Shown here: in pieces, positions 19,250-27,461 of the stretch
Position numbering within the stretch: the first letter of the stretch is position 1
Layout of the letters: each line of letters begins with the position of its first letter
Origin: Paracoccus sp. N5
GTDB lineage: Bacteria > Pseudomonadota > Alphaproteobacteria > Rhodobacterales > Rhodobacteraceae
Direction of reading: 5' to 3'
DNA length: 64,000 nt
NCBI RefSeq assembly: GCF_000371965.1
Contig: NZ_AQUO01000002.1
Span: 993,863 to 1,057,862, forward strand
The notes under the pieces: generated by a model
Database searches by the model: none
Told to the model about the DNA's origin: nothing
The model's input: the letters and a program-made list of their open reading frames with translations, nothing else
Translations under genes and position numbers: made by a program

Positions 19250-22200
19250 GGACGCACCTCTTGCTCGGCGGATGGGGTTTCGGCCGAGCGGGCCGGCGGG
19301 CGCAGCGTCGCCTCGTCCTCGACCGCGTTCAGCAGGAACAGATAGGCCAGGGTCGAGGACATGCGGCGGCCCTCGAAACTGCCGGCAAAGCGGGCGTTCA
19401 TCTGCGCGCGGTCGGAAAACAGCTTGTAGATGCGCTGCTGCACGAACTGGATCAGCCGCGGCCGATAGACCGAGATCGGAAAGGCATAGGGCTCATAGGA
19501 GAGGAATTCGGCGCCGCCGGGCTGTTCGACCATGCAGGGGCCGCGCTTGTCGTTCCAGCCTTGCAGCCGGTCCAGGATCAACTCGCGGTCGCCCATGTAG
19601 ATGCGCCGCTGGGTCGAGGGGCCGGCGCAGAACCATTCGATCAGCGCCTCGTGCGAAGCCAGCGGGCAGAAGCGATAGTCCGGCCAGGGCCGTTCGGCGA
19701 TCGGCTTGTCCGCCAGTGTCTGGTCCTGCGGCTGCGGTCTGTCGCAGCTGGGATCCCGAACGAGCGCGAGGACGGCGTTGCAGGCCTGGGGCAATACTCC
19801 CGCCGCGGCATGAGCCAAAGCGGACCGGCAGGGCTCCACGCCCGAGCTTTGCGCCATGGCGGCGGAATCGGCCTGGCCGGGCGCGCCCAGGACCCGTTCC
19901 ATCAGCCGCCGGCTGTCCGGGTCCAGCCGCGAGACCAGCTTCCTGTCCTGCGCAAGCGCGTCCAGCCTGCGCGCGGCATCCGCAAGGGCCGCCACGCTGT
20001 CGCCGGCCAGCCTGGTGTCCAGCGGGACGCTTTCCAGCGCCCGGCGCGCCTCGGCCGCGCTCCAGCGCAGCTTGCAGCGCTGGTAAAGGATGCCGCGCTG
20101 CATCGGCAGCAGGGCGTTGAAGTGATCGACCTCGCAGGCCTTGAAGGCCACGTCGCGCGCCGTCGTGCTGCCGATATAGCCGATCAGCATGCCGTTGCGC
20201 ATGTCGCGCTCGATCTTGTCGAGATAGGACACGCCCGAGGCGAAGACGATGGGCGAGAACACCGTCCTTTCCGACCGCACCGCATCCGAAAACCGCATGG
20301 TCACGGCGTCGCACAGCATGTCGGCCTGGTCCTTGTGCGCCAGCGGCAGGTTCAGCCCCTGGAAGCGGTCGCCCGAGGTGACGGGCCGCAGCGTGACCTG
20401 GAACAGGTCCTGGCCGGCAAAGATGTCGAGGCACAGCTGCGCGAGATAGCCGTGCCAGGCACCCGGCCGGCTGGGGTCGCTGCCCGGCAGCAGATAGGAA
20501 AACGGCGGCGCATCCGCGCGCATGGCCATGACGACCTGTTGCGGACCCCTGCTGCTGCGCGCACCCTCGCGCGCGGTCTGCGCCAGCGCGGGATGCGCCG
20601 GCCACAGCGTCAATGCGGCGATCAGCGCCAGCGGCAGGACCTCGTCGGGCAGCCAGCGCTGCCGCAGCCGGCGGTTGCGTTCGGGCAACTCGCCCAGGAC
20701 GCCCGCCGCCAGGAAGGCCAGCATGCCCAGCACCAGATGCATCACCAGCTCGCCCCGCCCGGCGCAATCGCTCGAGGACAGCATGGCGAGCCCCGGACAT
20801 TGCTGCGCCAGCGAGGGGTTCCAGTAATACTGGTGCTCGATCGACAGCAGGATGACCCCGGCCGCGCAGCCCGTCCCATACCACAGCCGCATCGCCGAGC
20901 TCTTGCGCAGATCGGCCGACAGCAGGGCCATCGGGATCAGCACCAGCAGGATGATCGCCTGGCTGGGAAAATAAAGGATGAACGGCGTGCTGCCGACATA
21001 GAGGCTGAAGAAATAGCTTGCCGTCGGCGCGACGAAAAACGCCTTCAGCGCGCCCACGCCCATCAGCCCCAGCACCGAGACCGCAACGCCCAGGCACAGG
21101 CAGGAGAAGATCTGCATCGCATAGCCCGACCGGCGCTGGGTCCTGGCCGCGCCGGCCCAGTCGCCGCTGTCCCAAAGATATTGCCGCAGCGAAAAGGCGG
21201 CGAGCAGCGGCAGCCAGGTCAGGGCGGCGATGCGCAGCGTCTCGACCAGGGCGGTGGCCAGCACGCCATAGACATTGCTGGTTTCGACGAAAGTGCCGAT
21301 CGGCTCGACCACGCCGCGCCAGGCCGCCGCGGCATAGACCAGAAAGACCGCGATCAGCGCCAGGAACAGCCCGGCCTCGGGGCCGACCCCGGCCGAATCC
21401 GGCGGATCGGCCGCGACCAGCAGCCGATAGAGCGCCGGGTCGATGCGCACGGTGCCGGGACGGCCGGGTCCGCGCGCCTCGGATTCGGGATCCTGCACCG
21501 GGCTGTCGGGGTCGCGTTCGATGAAGATCGCGAGAATCCCCACCAGGTCCAGGCGCAGGGCTTCGGCCTTTGTCGCCGCTTCGGCCATATCGGTGCGGAA
21601 ACGGTCCTTGCGGTTCGCAAGATCGACGCCGGTGGCGGCTTCGGGCACTTCGGAGATGCGCTTGTGCAATTGGTCCAGCAGCTTGGCGGCGTCGTGGACA
21701 TAGTCCTGTTCCATCGCGTGGACCCGGTTCGAGACCTCGCGCCCGGGCCATTTCCCCCGTGCCGACCGCGCCCAGAAAATCAGCAGCTCCAGCTGGGCCA
21801 GCAACGAGATCAGCGCATCCTGGCTCGACTTGCGCTGCATGGCGGGGTCTCTGGACCAGGGATGGCGCGCGAAGCTCTGCTCCCAGGGCCCGCGATAGCC
21901 CGCCAGTCGCCGGGTCAGGTCATCCCTTGCGGAATCGGTGGCGCTGGTCGCCGCGTCCAGCGCCACGATCAGGTTGCGCATGGTCTGCTCCAGCCGCACC
22001 GGGATGCCCACGGCACGATAGGCGCGGTTGCGCAGCCAGCCCTCGGTCAGTTTCACCGGCGGCAGCATCTCGGCCAGCCCGGCGAAGGCAAAGGCCAGCA
22101 TCAGCGGCCATTGCGCGCTGTCGAATTGCAGCTTGTCGACATCCATCTGGATGCCGGCGACCGGGATCATCTGCGTCGATTGCAGGATCAGCCGGCCGAA

Positions 22201-22512
22201 AAACGTCAGCGAGACATAAAGCAGCAGGATCGCGCCGCAATAGATGAAATAGGCGCGGATCAGGGCGCCATGGCCGCCGATATCGCCGGGGCTCAGCTCG
22301 CCCAAGGCGCGCGACACGGATCGGACATCGGATTTGACGAGAAATCTTTTCCAGGCGAATAGCGCGATGAAGACGCAGCCGAAGATAAAGGCGTAAAGAA
22401 AGCCGGGCGCAAATTTTATGCCCATCATCGGGACCTGGTTCAGCGCATCCGGGCGCAGGTCGCCATAGGTCCAAAGCGACATGGGAACGCCGGCGGGCCA
22501 CGGGTTTTCCAT
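19246..22512 (-). CDS. Polytopic membrane protein with periplasmic type-II substrate-binding domain (putative sensor)
   Basis: A 1088-residue protein. Hydrophobic helices lie near residues 35-55, 88-108, 133-150, 380-398, 415-440, 466-495, 505-533, 548-558, 590-607 and 625-646. A charged, helical stretch (155-370) lies between the third and fourth. After the last helix (ending PALAQTA) residues ~657-1045 look like an extracytoplasmic SBP_bac_3/ionotropic-receptor fold: VVMAMRADAPPFSYL, a lobe-crossing GYIGSTTARD, and the closing FPISVYRPRLIQFVQQRI, with a Cys-rich helical insertion at ~800-965. It overlaps the lipase/CHAT gene by 4 nt and lies 61 nt after the peptide gene. Ligand sensing coupled to the cytoplasmic partner is inferred. 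Confidence 0.75.
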   Translation of the reverse strand: MENPWPAGVPMSLWTYGDLRPDALNQVPMMGIKFAPGFLYAFIFGCVFIALFAWKRFLVKSDVRSVSRALGELSPGDIGGHGALIRAYFIYCGAILLLYVSLTFFGRLILQSTQMIPVAGIQMDVDKLQFDSAQWPLMLAFAFAGLAEMLPPVKLTEGWLRNRAYRAVGIPVRLEQTMRNLIVALDAATSATDSARDDLTRRLAGYRGPWEQSFARHPWSRDPAMQRKSSQDALISLLAQLELLIFWARSARGKWPGREVSNRVHAMEQDYVHDAAKLLDQLHKRISEVPEAATGVDLANRKDRFRTDMAEAATKAEALRLDLVGILAIFIERDPDSPVQDPESEARGPGRPGTVRIDPALYRLLVAADPPDSAGVGPEAGLFLALIAVFLVYAAAAWRGVVEPIGTFVETSNVYGVLATALVETLRIAALTWLPLLAAFSLRQYLWDSGDWAGAARTQRRSGYAMQIFSCLCLGVAVSVLGLMGVGALKAFFVAPTASYFFSLYVGSTPFILYFPSQAIILLVLIPMALLSADLRKSSAMRLWYGTGCAAGVILLSIEHQYYWNPSLAQQCPGLAMLSSSDCAGRGELVMHLVLGMLAFLAAGVLGELPERNRRLRQRWLPDEVLPLALIAALTLWPAHPALAQTAREGARSSRGPQQVVMAMRADAPPFSYLLPGSDPSRPGAWHGYLAQLCLDIFAGQDLFQVTLRPVTSGDRFQGLNLPLAHKDQADMLCDAVTMRFSDAVRSERTVFSPIVFASGVSYLDKIERDMRNGMLIGYIGSTTARDVAFKACEVDHFNALLPMQRGILYQRCKLRWSAAEARRALESVPLDTRLAGDSVAALADAARRLDALAQDRKLVSRLDPDSRRLMERVLGAPGQADSAAMAQSSGVEPCRSALAHAAAGVLPQACNAVLALVRDPSCDRPQPQDQTLADKPIAERPWPDYRFCPLASHEALIEWFCAGPSTQRRIYMGDRELILDRLQGWNDKRGPCMVEQPGGAEFLSYEPYAFPISVYRPRLIQFVQQRIYKLFSDRAQMNARFAGSFEGRRMSSTLAYLFLLNAVEDEATLRPPARSAETPSAEQEVRP

Positions 22513-22573
22513 GCAGCCTCCGATACCAATAACGATACACGGCCAGGGCCCGTCACAGGCCCGGCGTCAGCCG

Positions 22574-22681
22574 TCAGCAGCGCTGAAGGTTGGGGTCGCA
22601 GACCCCGGCCATGGCAGGAAAAACGGTCACGGTCGGAGCGAGAGAAAAGGCAAGCGCAAGACAAAGAACAAGGAAACGCAT
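22574..22681 (-). CDS. 35-residue secreted micropeptide with two cysteines
   Basis: ATG at 22681 follows a strong AAGGAGA ribosome site. The product begins MRFLVLCLALAFSLAPTVTV and reads on through FPAMA to end GVCDPNLQRC. A basic residue, a hydrophobic core and the AMA sequence make a convincing Sec signal; cleavage after AMA would release a 10-residue peptide with Cys at positions 3 and 10, able to form a disulfide ring in the periplasm. It is the first gene of the membrane-sensor/CHAT locus, 61 nt upstream. A weak -35/-10 pair (TTGGCA...TTAACA on the minus strand) lies further upstream. I know no family for it. Candidate roles are ligand of the binding domain, toxin or leader peptide. Confidence 0.6.
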   Translation of the reverse strand: MRFLVLCLALAFSLAPTVTVFPAMAGVCDPNLQRC

Positions 22682-23197
22682 CTCGAATCTCCTTTTCGTA
22701 TCAGGGACTCTACCATGGAGTGCATGTCTTGTTAATCATTTTCGACTCTGGTGCCAAAGCCCGTGACGACACCGCAGCTGTGAAAAAGGCGGCCATGACG
22801 TCATCAATGCGCTGATCGGCTGCCTTTCACGGGATCGGGGATAGCGTCAGGTCGCGGCGGTGAATATCTCGAAGGGCAGCAGAAGGAACAAAAGGATCGA
22901 CTCGCGCGCAGCCGCCGATGCGGCCGCATTCGAAATCGGCAACTGAGCCGTCATGCCGGCCTCATGCCCTCCCGACCCCGTCCCGCCATGGCCGGCGACG
23001 ATCTTGCGGTTCATCCGCCGTTCAGGCGATCCGAAACCCATGGCGCAGGGTGGCGTGGCCGGTGATCCGCGCCCAGCCGCCGATGCATGACCGCCTGCAC
23101 CGGCCGGCCAACAAAAAGCGGCAAGCCGGCCGAAGTCTTACTATTCCTATCAGGATTCTTTTGCGATAAGGGTGCCGCGAAACAGCAGGGCTATGCC
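22682..23197. other. Divergent intergenic region between the peptide/sensor/CHAT locus and the metal operon
   Basis: This 516-nt gap is more AT-rich than its surroundings at both ends, as expected for promoters. The left side should hold the promoter of the micropeptide operon and the right side that of the metal-uptake operon (AT-rich stretch around 23139-23170). I see no clear Zur, Mur or Fur operator. Apart from the weak 35-codon frame at 22847-22954 it holds nothing recognisable. Confidence 0.5.
22847..22954 (-). CDS. Possible 35-residue single-helix membrane peptide
   Basis: An ATG with GAGG six bases upstream opens a frame beginning MTAQLPISNAAASAAARE and ending with a strongly hydrophobic ILLFLLLPFEIFTAAT. 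The composition fits a small single-pass membrane peptide better than chance coding in this GC-rich DNA. There are no neighbours in an operon and no family match that I know. It may be an accident of the divergent promoter region. Confidence 0.35.
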   Translation of the reverse strand: MTAQLPISNAAASAAARESILLFLLLPFEIFTAAT

Positions 23198-24412
23198 ATG
23201 ACAGACCGAGCGCATCCCGGGCCGGCGCCGGCCGCGACGCCGAAGAAGAAAAAGAAGGGCAGCCTGGCGCGCCTGTGGCTGCTGATTCACGGCTGGCTGG
23301 CGCTGCCGCTCTGGGCCTATGTGTTCTTCATCTGCGTGACCGGCACCATCGCCACCATCAGCCACGAGCTGATCTGGCTGACCAATGCCGATGTCCGCGC
23401 CATCCGCCCCGAGGGCGCCGAAGAGCGGTTGGGCGCCGATGCGCTGGCCGCCGCCGTGGCCGAGCAGCGCCCCGGCAGCCGCGTCAGCGCGATCTCCTGG
23501 CCGGTCGAGACCCATTTCGCCCCCACCGTCACGGTCAGCGATGCCAAGGGCGAATCCGCGACGCTCTACGTCAACCCCTATGACGGGCGGGTTCAGGGCG
23601 TGGCGGGCACCGTGGGTTTTCGCTATTTCATCCGCGCCTTGCACGGTTGGCTGTTCCTGCCTTGGACCGGGGGCTATTCCTGGGGCTGGTATGCGGTCAG
23701 CTTCATGGGCCTGCCGATGATCGGCTCGCTGATCACCGGCATCCTGGTCTACAAGAAATTCTGGCGGGCCTATTTCAAGCCGCGGCTGCGCATCGGCAAG
23801 GGCGCCCGCACCTTCTGGGGCGATTTCCACCGGCTGGCGGGCATCTGGTCGATCCCCTTCGTCGCCATCATCGGCGTGACCGGGACCTGGTTCTTCCTCG
23901 AGGCGCTGCTGTCGGACAATGGCGTCACCGTCTCGACCGCCGGCATCCCGGTGGTGCTGGAGCGCGAGGCGGTGCCGGTCGCGGCGCATCGCTCGGACCT
24001 GCCGCCGGTCAGCCTGGACGCGATCATCGCCTCGGCCAGGGCGGCGCATCCGGGGCTGCATGTCGATTTCCTGTCGCTGCCCGCGGATGCCTTCTCTCCG
24101 GCCAGCATCTTCGGGCGCAGCACCTTCCCGCTGTTCTACGAGACCGCCTCGATCAACCCCTATGACGGCGAGGTGGTGAAGCTGCGCCGCGTCTCGGACA
24201 AGAGCGTGGTCGAACTGGTGACGGATGCGATGTATCCGCTGCATTTCGGCGATTTCCTGGGCGTCTGGCTGAAGCTGGTCTATTTCATCTTCGGCGTGCT
24301 TTTGTCGATGATGGTGCTGTCCGGGATGCTGATCTGGACCAGGCGCACCGCGCGCGAGACCGGCGCCTTCATCGCCGAGCGCCGCGCCACCCGGCTGGAG
24401 CCCGCGGAATGA
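23198..24412 (+). CDS. PepSY-associated transmembrane protein
   Basis: A 404-residue inner-membrane protein of the PepSY_TM family, whose members often accompany iron, siderophore or other metal uptake. A lysine-rich cytoplasmic start (PKKKKK) precedes four helices: near 30-53, ~160-188, the IPFVAIIGVTGTWFFLEALL segment and the final VYFIFGVLLSMMVLSGMLIW. PepSY-type periplasmic stretches (LYVNPYDGRVQG and INPYDGEVVKLR) lie between them. Conserved histidines (HGWLALPLW, LHGWLFLPW, FHRLAG) recall the di-haem or metal-reductase members. It is the first gene of an eight-gene metal operon and overlaps the next by 4 nt. A metal-reductase or accessory role is inferred. Confidence 0.85.
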   Translation: MTDRAHPGPAPAATPKKKKKGSLARLWLLIHGWLALPLWAYVFFICVTGTIATISHELIWLTNADVRAIRPEGAEERLGADALAAAVAEQRPGSRVSAISWPVETHFAPTVTVSDAKGESATLYVNPYDGRVQGVAGTVGFRYFIRALHGWLFLPWTGGYSWGWYAVSFMGLPMIGSLITGILVYKKFWRAYFKPRLRIGKGARTFWGDFHRLAGIWSIPFVAIIGVTGTWFFLEALLSDNGVTVSTAGIPVVLEREAVPVAAHRSDLPPVSLDAIIASARAAHPGLHVDFLSLPADAFSPASIFGRSTFPLFYETASINPYDGEVVKLRRVSDKSVVELVTDAMYPLHFGDFLGVWLKLVYFIFGVLLSMMVLSGMLIWTRRTARETGAFIAERRATRLEPAE

Positions 24413-24957
24413 GCGCCGGCATCACCCGCGGCAATGCCACCACCCGGCTGGGGCGCTGGTGGCAGGACTGGCGCTTTCACCTGAACGTGCTGCTGATCGT
24501 GGTGCCTATCGCTGCCTTCCCGGCCTTCTATCACCTGGCCCGGCTCAGCACCGGCGAGGCGGGCCTGGGCGCGCGCGAGCCGAGCCTGGTCCAGGTCGGG
24601 CCTTTCGCGCTGCGGCTGGTCGAATTCGACGGCTACGCGCCGATCGACGCCGGCGTCGCGGGGATGCGCAAGGTGTTCCGCCTGGCGCTGTGCGAAGGCT
24701 GCGACGACCGCATCCGCGCCGTCCATGTCCGCATCGGCAAGCCGCGCTCGCTGCGCGCCGCCGGGGCGCTGTTCAGCGGTCCGCCGGCCCGGCAGTCGGC
24801 CGACCTGGCCGTGCCCGAAAGCGCCCGGCCGGATGACGGGCTGTGGCTGACCGTCGAGGAATGGGACGGCAGCGTCCACAAGGGCGAATTGGCGCTGGAG
24901 GTGGCCTCGCCCGCCACCGCCGACTGGCTGCGCCGCATAGAGGAGAAACGCGAATGA
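24409..24957 (+). CDS. Membrane-anchored hypothetical protein of the metal operon
   Basis: A 182-residue protein with one membrane segment (VLLIVVPIAAFPAFYHLA, residues ~30-47), so most of the chain should lie in the periplasm. The soluble part contains a CEGCDD motif near residue 95, a possible metal-binding or disulfide pair. I recognise no named domain. It starts in an ATGA overlap with the PepSY gene and ends in an ATGA overlap with the next, so it is made in step with the transporter. Its role is probably to assist metal handling at the membrane, from context alone. Confidence 0.75.
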   Translation: MSAGITRGNATTRLGRWWQDWRFHLNVLLIVVPIAAFPAFYHLARLSTGEAGLGAREPSLVQVGPFALRLVEFDGYAPIDAGVAGMRKVFRLALCEGCDDRIRAVHVRIGKPRSLRAAGALFSGPPARQSADLAVPESARPDDGLWLTVEEWDGSVHKGELALEVASPATADWLRRIEEKRE

Positions 24958-25271
24958 CCCGGATCGCAATCGCTTGCGCCGCCCTGCTGGTCTCGGCCCT
25001 GCCGGCCGCGGCGCATTATCCCTTCTGCACCTGCATGGCCGAGGGCGGGCAGATCACCTGCGAGGGCGGCTTTTCCGACGGCACCAGCGCCGAAGGGGTC
25101 AAGCTGGACGTGATCTCCTATGACGAGGACGTGCTGGTGCCGGCGAAATTCGACGCCGCCAGCAAGGTGCATTTCGCCAAGCCGGAGGGCGAGTTCTACA
25201 TCCTGTTCGACGCCGGCCCCGGCCATGTCGTCGAGGTCGACTGGCAGGACGTCGAGGGCTTGAGCCCGTGA
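24954..25271 (+). CDS. Small periplasmic Cys-containing protein of the metal operon
   Basis: A 105-residue protein with a signal peptide (IAIACAALLVSALPAAA) and a mature start HYPFCTCMAEGGQITCEGG. The His plus three cysteines at the exposed N-terminus could bind a metal or form a disulfide. The rest is beta-rich, ending VVEVDWQDVEGLSP. It overlaps both neighbours by 4 nt inside the metal-uptake operon. A periplasmic metallochaperone or sensor for the transporter is a reasonable hypothesis; I know no characterised homologue. Confidence 0.75.
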   Translation: MTRIAIACAALLVSALPAAAHYPFCTCMAEGGQITCEGGFSDGTSAEGVKLDVISYDEDVLVPAKFDAASKVHFAKPEGEFYILFDAGPGHVVEVDWQDVEGLSP

Positions 25272-25819
25272 ATGCCCGCGTCATCGTCCCGCCCGCCTCG
25301 GGGCGGCGGGAAAGCCTTGCCGTGCTGGTCCTGGCGCTGCTGATCCTGGCCGGGTCGTCGCTGGTCGTCGCCCTGCATCGCGACCGCGCCTCGGTGACGG
25401 CGCTGCCGGGCTGGCAGGTCGACCTGCGCTCGGGGCTGAACGCCGCCGAACAGGGGCTGACCGCCGACCTGCTGAACGCGGCGCCGGAATTCGCCTGGCT
25501 GCCCGACAACGCCCCGGCCGCGCTGGCCGCCGAGGGGCTGCCGCCCTTCGTCCCCGACGCCACGGCCGAGGCGCGCGGTGGCCATGTCTGGCAGGAACTG
25601 GGGACAGGTGCGTTGCGCGGCTGGCTGGGCGTTCCGGCAAAGCCCGAGATCGCGCGGCCGATGCTGCTGCGCATGGACAAGGACAGTCCGACGGTCTGGA
25701 TCGGCGAAGGTGCCGGCGTGCCGGCGGTGCTGGACGATGCCGCGCTGATCGCGGCCGGCTGGCGGCAGGTGGTGACCCGCTATGACGCCAGCGTCACGCG
25801 AAAGGATGCCCACCCGTGA
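25268..25819 (+). CDS. DUF6162-family membrane-anchored protein
   Basis: A 183-residue protein starting at a GTG within a GTGA overlap. One N-terminal membrane helix (LAVLVLALLILAGSSLVVAL) is followed by a ~150-residue periplasmic domain with WLPDNAPAALAAEGLPPF and GGHVWQELG. This matches the DUF6162 proteins found beside metal ABC transporters in Rhodobacterales, whose function is unknown. Its fixed place directly before the metal-binding protein suggests an accessory role in metal delivery. Confidence 0.72.
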   Translation: MNARVIVPPASGRRESLAVLVLALLILAGSSLVVALHRDRASVTALPGWQVDLRSGLNAAEQGLTADLLNAAPEFAWLPDNAPAALAAEGLPPFVPDATAEARGGHVWQELGTGALRGWLGVPAKPEIARPMLLRMDKDSPTVWIGEGAGVPAVLDDAALIAAGWRQVVTRYDASVTRKDAHP

Positions 25820-26754
25820 CCCTGACCCGACGCGGCCTTCTGGCGGCCGGCCTTGCCCTGCCTTTCGCCGCCCTGCCTTTCGCCACGCGCGCCCGCGCGG
25901 CCGCGCCCCTGCGGATCGGGGTGACGCTGCATCCCTATTATTCCTGGGTCGCCCATATCGCCGGCGACCAGGCCGAGGCGGTGCCGCTGGTTCCGGTGGG
26001 CTTCAACCCCCATGCCTATGAGCCGCGGGCCGAGGACATCCGCCGCATCGGCGCGCTGGACGTGGTGGTGCTGAACGGCATCGGTCATGACGATTTCGCC
26101 GGCCGGATGATCGCCGCCTCGGAACGGCCCGACGTGCCGGTGATCGAGGCGAACCGCAACGTGCCGCTGCTGCCGGCCGTCGGCGCTTTCGCCCGTGGCC
26201 TTGGCGAGACCATCGACGGCAAGGTGGTGAATTCGCACACCTTCATCTCGATCGCCGGGGCAATTTCGCAGGTCCAGACCATCGCGACCGAGCTTGGCGC
26301 GCTGCATCCCGACCGGGCCGAGGTCTTTGCCGGCAATGCCCGCGCCTATAACCGCCGCCTGCGCAAGCTGCGCGCCGATGCGCTGGCGCAGGTGACGCAG
26401 GCGCCCTCGCCCGACTTCAGGGTCGCCACCATCCACGGCGCCTATGACTACCTGCTGCGCGAATTCGGGCTGGAGGTCAGCGCCGTGGTCGAGCCGGCGC
26501 ATGGCATCGAGCCCTCGCCCTCGCAACTGGCGCGGACCATCGACAAGATCCGGGCGATGAACGTCGCGGTGATCTTCTCGGAATCGAACTTCCCCTCGGC
26601 CTATGTCGAGACCATCGAGGCCGAGACCGGCGTCGCCATGTATCCGCTGTCCCATATCATCCACGGCGCCTATACGCCCGAGAAGTTCGAGGTCGAGATG
26701 GCCCAGAACCTCGCCACCGTCGTGCGCGCCATCCGCGAGGGCGGCAAGGCATGA
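25816..26754 (+). CDS. Metal ABC transporter substrate-binding protein (zinc/manganese, ZnuA/TroA family)
   Basis: A 312-residue cluster A-I binding protein with a twin-arginine-like export signal (LTRRGLLAAGLALPF). The likely metal ligands are His66 (NPHAYEP), His141 (NSHTFIS), His207 (ATIHGAYDY) and Glu256 (FSESN), the three-histidine-plus-carboxylate pattern of zinc or manganese proteins. The His-rich loop common in ZnuA is absent. It starts at a GTG in a GTGA overlap with the DUF6162 gene and is followed by its ATPase and permease. Metal identity cannot be settled by sequence. Confidence 0.88.
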   Translation: MTLTRRGLLAAGLALPFAALPFATRARAAAPLRIGVTLHPYYSWVAHIAGDQAEAVPLVPVGFNPHAYEPRAEDIRRIGALDVVVLNGIGHDDFAGRMIAASERPDVPVIEANRNVPLLPAVGAFARGLGETIDGKVVNSHTFISIAGAISQVQTIATELGALHPDRAEVFAGNARAYNRRLRKLRADALAQVTQAPSPDFRVATIHGAYDYLLREFGLEVSAVVEPAHGIEPSPSQLARTIDKIRAMNVAVIFSESNFPSAYVETIEAETGVAMYPLSHIIHGAYTPEKFEVEMAQNLATVVRAIREGGKA

Positions 26755-27461
26755 GCGGGCCGGGGATCGCGGTCCAGGGCCTGTCGCTGAGCTTCGGCCG
26801 CACGCGGGTGCTGGAGGATGTGGCGCTGAGCGTGGCGCCGGGCAGCATCCATGCGCTGGTCGGGCCGAATGGCGGCGGCAAGTCCTCGCTGATCCGCTGC
26901 CTGCTGGGGCAGATGCCGCATCAGGGGCAGGTGGCGCTGGACTGGCCGGGGGCGGCCGGGCGCATCGCCTATGTGCCGCAGGCGCTGCAATTCGACGCCT
27001 CGCTGCCGATGACGGTGCTGGATTTCCTGGCGGCGCTGGACGGAAACCGCCCGGTCTTCCTGCGCCCCGATGCCGCGGCCCGCGCCCGGATCGAGGCGCG
27101 GCTCGCGCATGTCGGCATGGCCGGCAAGGCGGATCGCCGCATGGGCGCCCTGTCGGGGGGCGAGCGGCAGCGCGTGCTGATGGCCCAGGCGCTGGACCCG
27201 GCCCCCGACCTGCTGATCCTGGACGAGCCGATGGCTGCGCTGGACGAATCCGGGGCGGCGCTGTTTCAGACGCTGCTGGCCGATCTGCGCAGCCAGGGCG
27301 TGACCGTGCTTTGGGTCGAGCACGACCTGGCGGCGGTGCGGCGCCTGGCCGACCGCGTGACCGCGCTGAACCGCCGGGTGCTGTTCGACGGCCTGCCGCA
27401 GCACGAGCTGACACCCGAGCGGGTGCTGGCGCTGTTTTCGCATCGGGGTGCCGCCGCATGA
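26751..27461 (+). CDS. Metal ABC transporter ATP-binding protein
   Basis: A 236-residue ATPase. Walker A is GPNGGGKSS (residues ~38-46), the signature is LSGGERQRV, Walker B is LLILDEP, and the switch His is in VLWVEHDL. It energises the zinc/manganese-type permease encoded by the next gene. It starts and ends in ATGA overlaps. Family: ZnuC/MntB-like ATPases. Confidence 0.9.
   Translation: MSGPGIAVQGLSLSFGRTRVLEDVALSVAPGSIHALVGPNGGGKSSLIRCLLGQMPHQGQVALDWPGAAGRIAYVPQALQFDASLPMTVLDFLAALDGNRPVFLRPDAAARARIEARLAHVGMAGKADRRMGALSGGERQRVLMAQALDPAPDLLILDEPMAALDESGAALFQTLLADLRSQGVTVLWVEHDLAAVRRLADRVTALNRRVLFDGLPQHELTPERVLALFSHRGAAA

Noticed and set aside
13841..19345. 1834-codon open frame on the plus strand opposite the CHAT protein, and similar long frames at 5148-8258, 19261-22362, 9491-11683 and 50855-54886
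   Set aside because: High GC leaves antisense frames open. They are Arg/Gln/Ala-rich, have no motifs or ribosome sites and are fully explained by the genes on the other strand.
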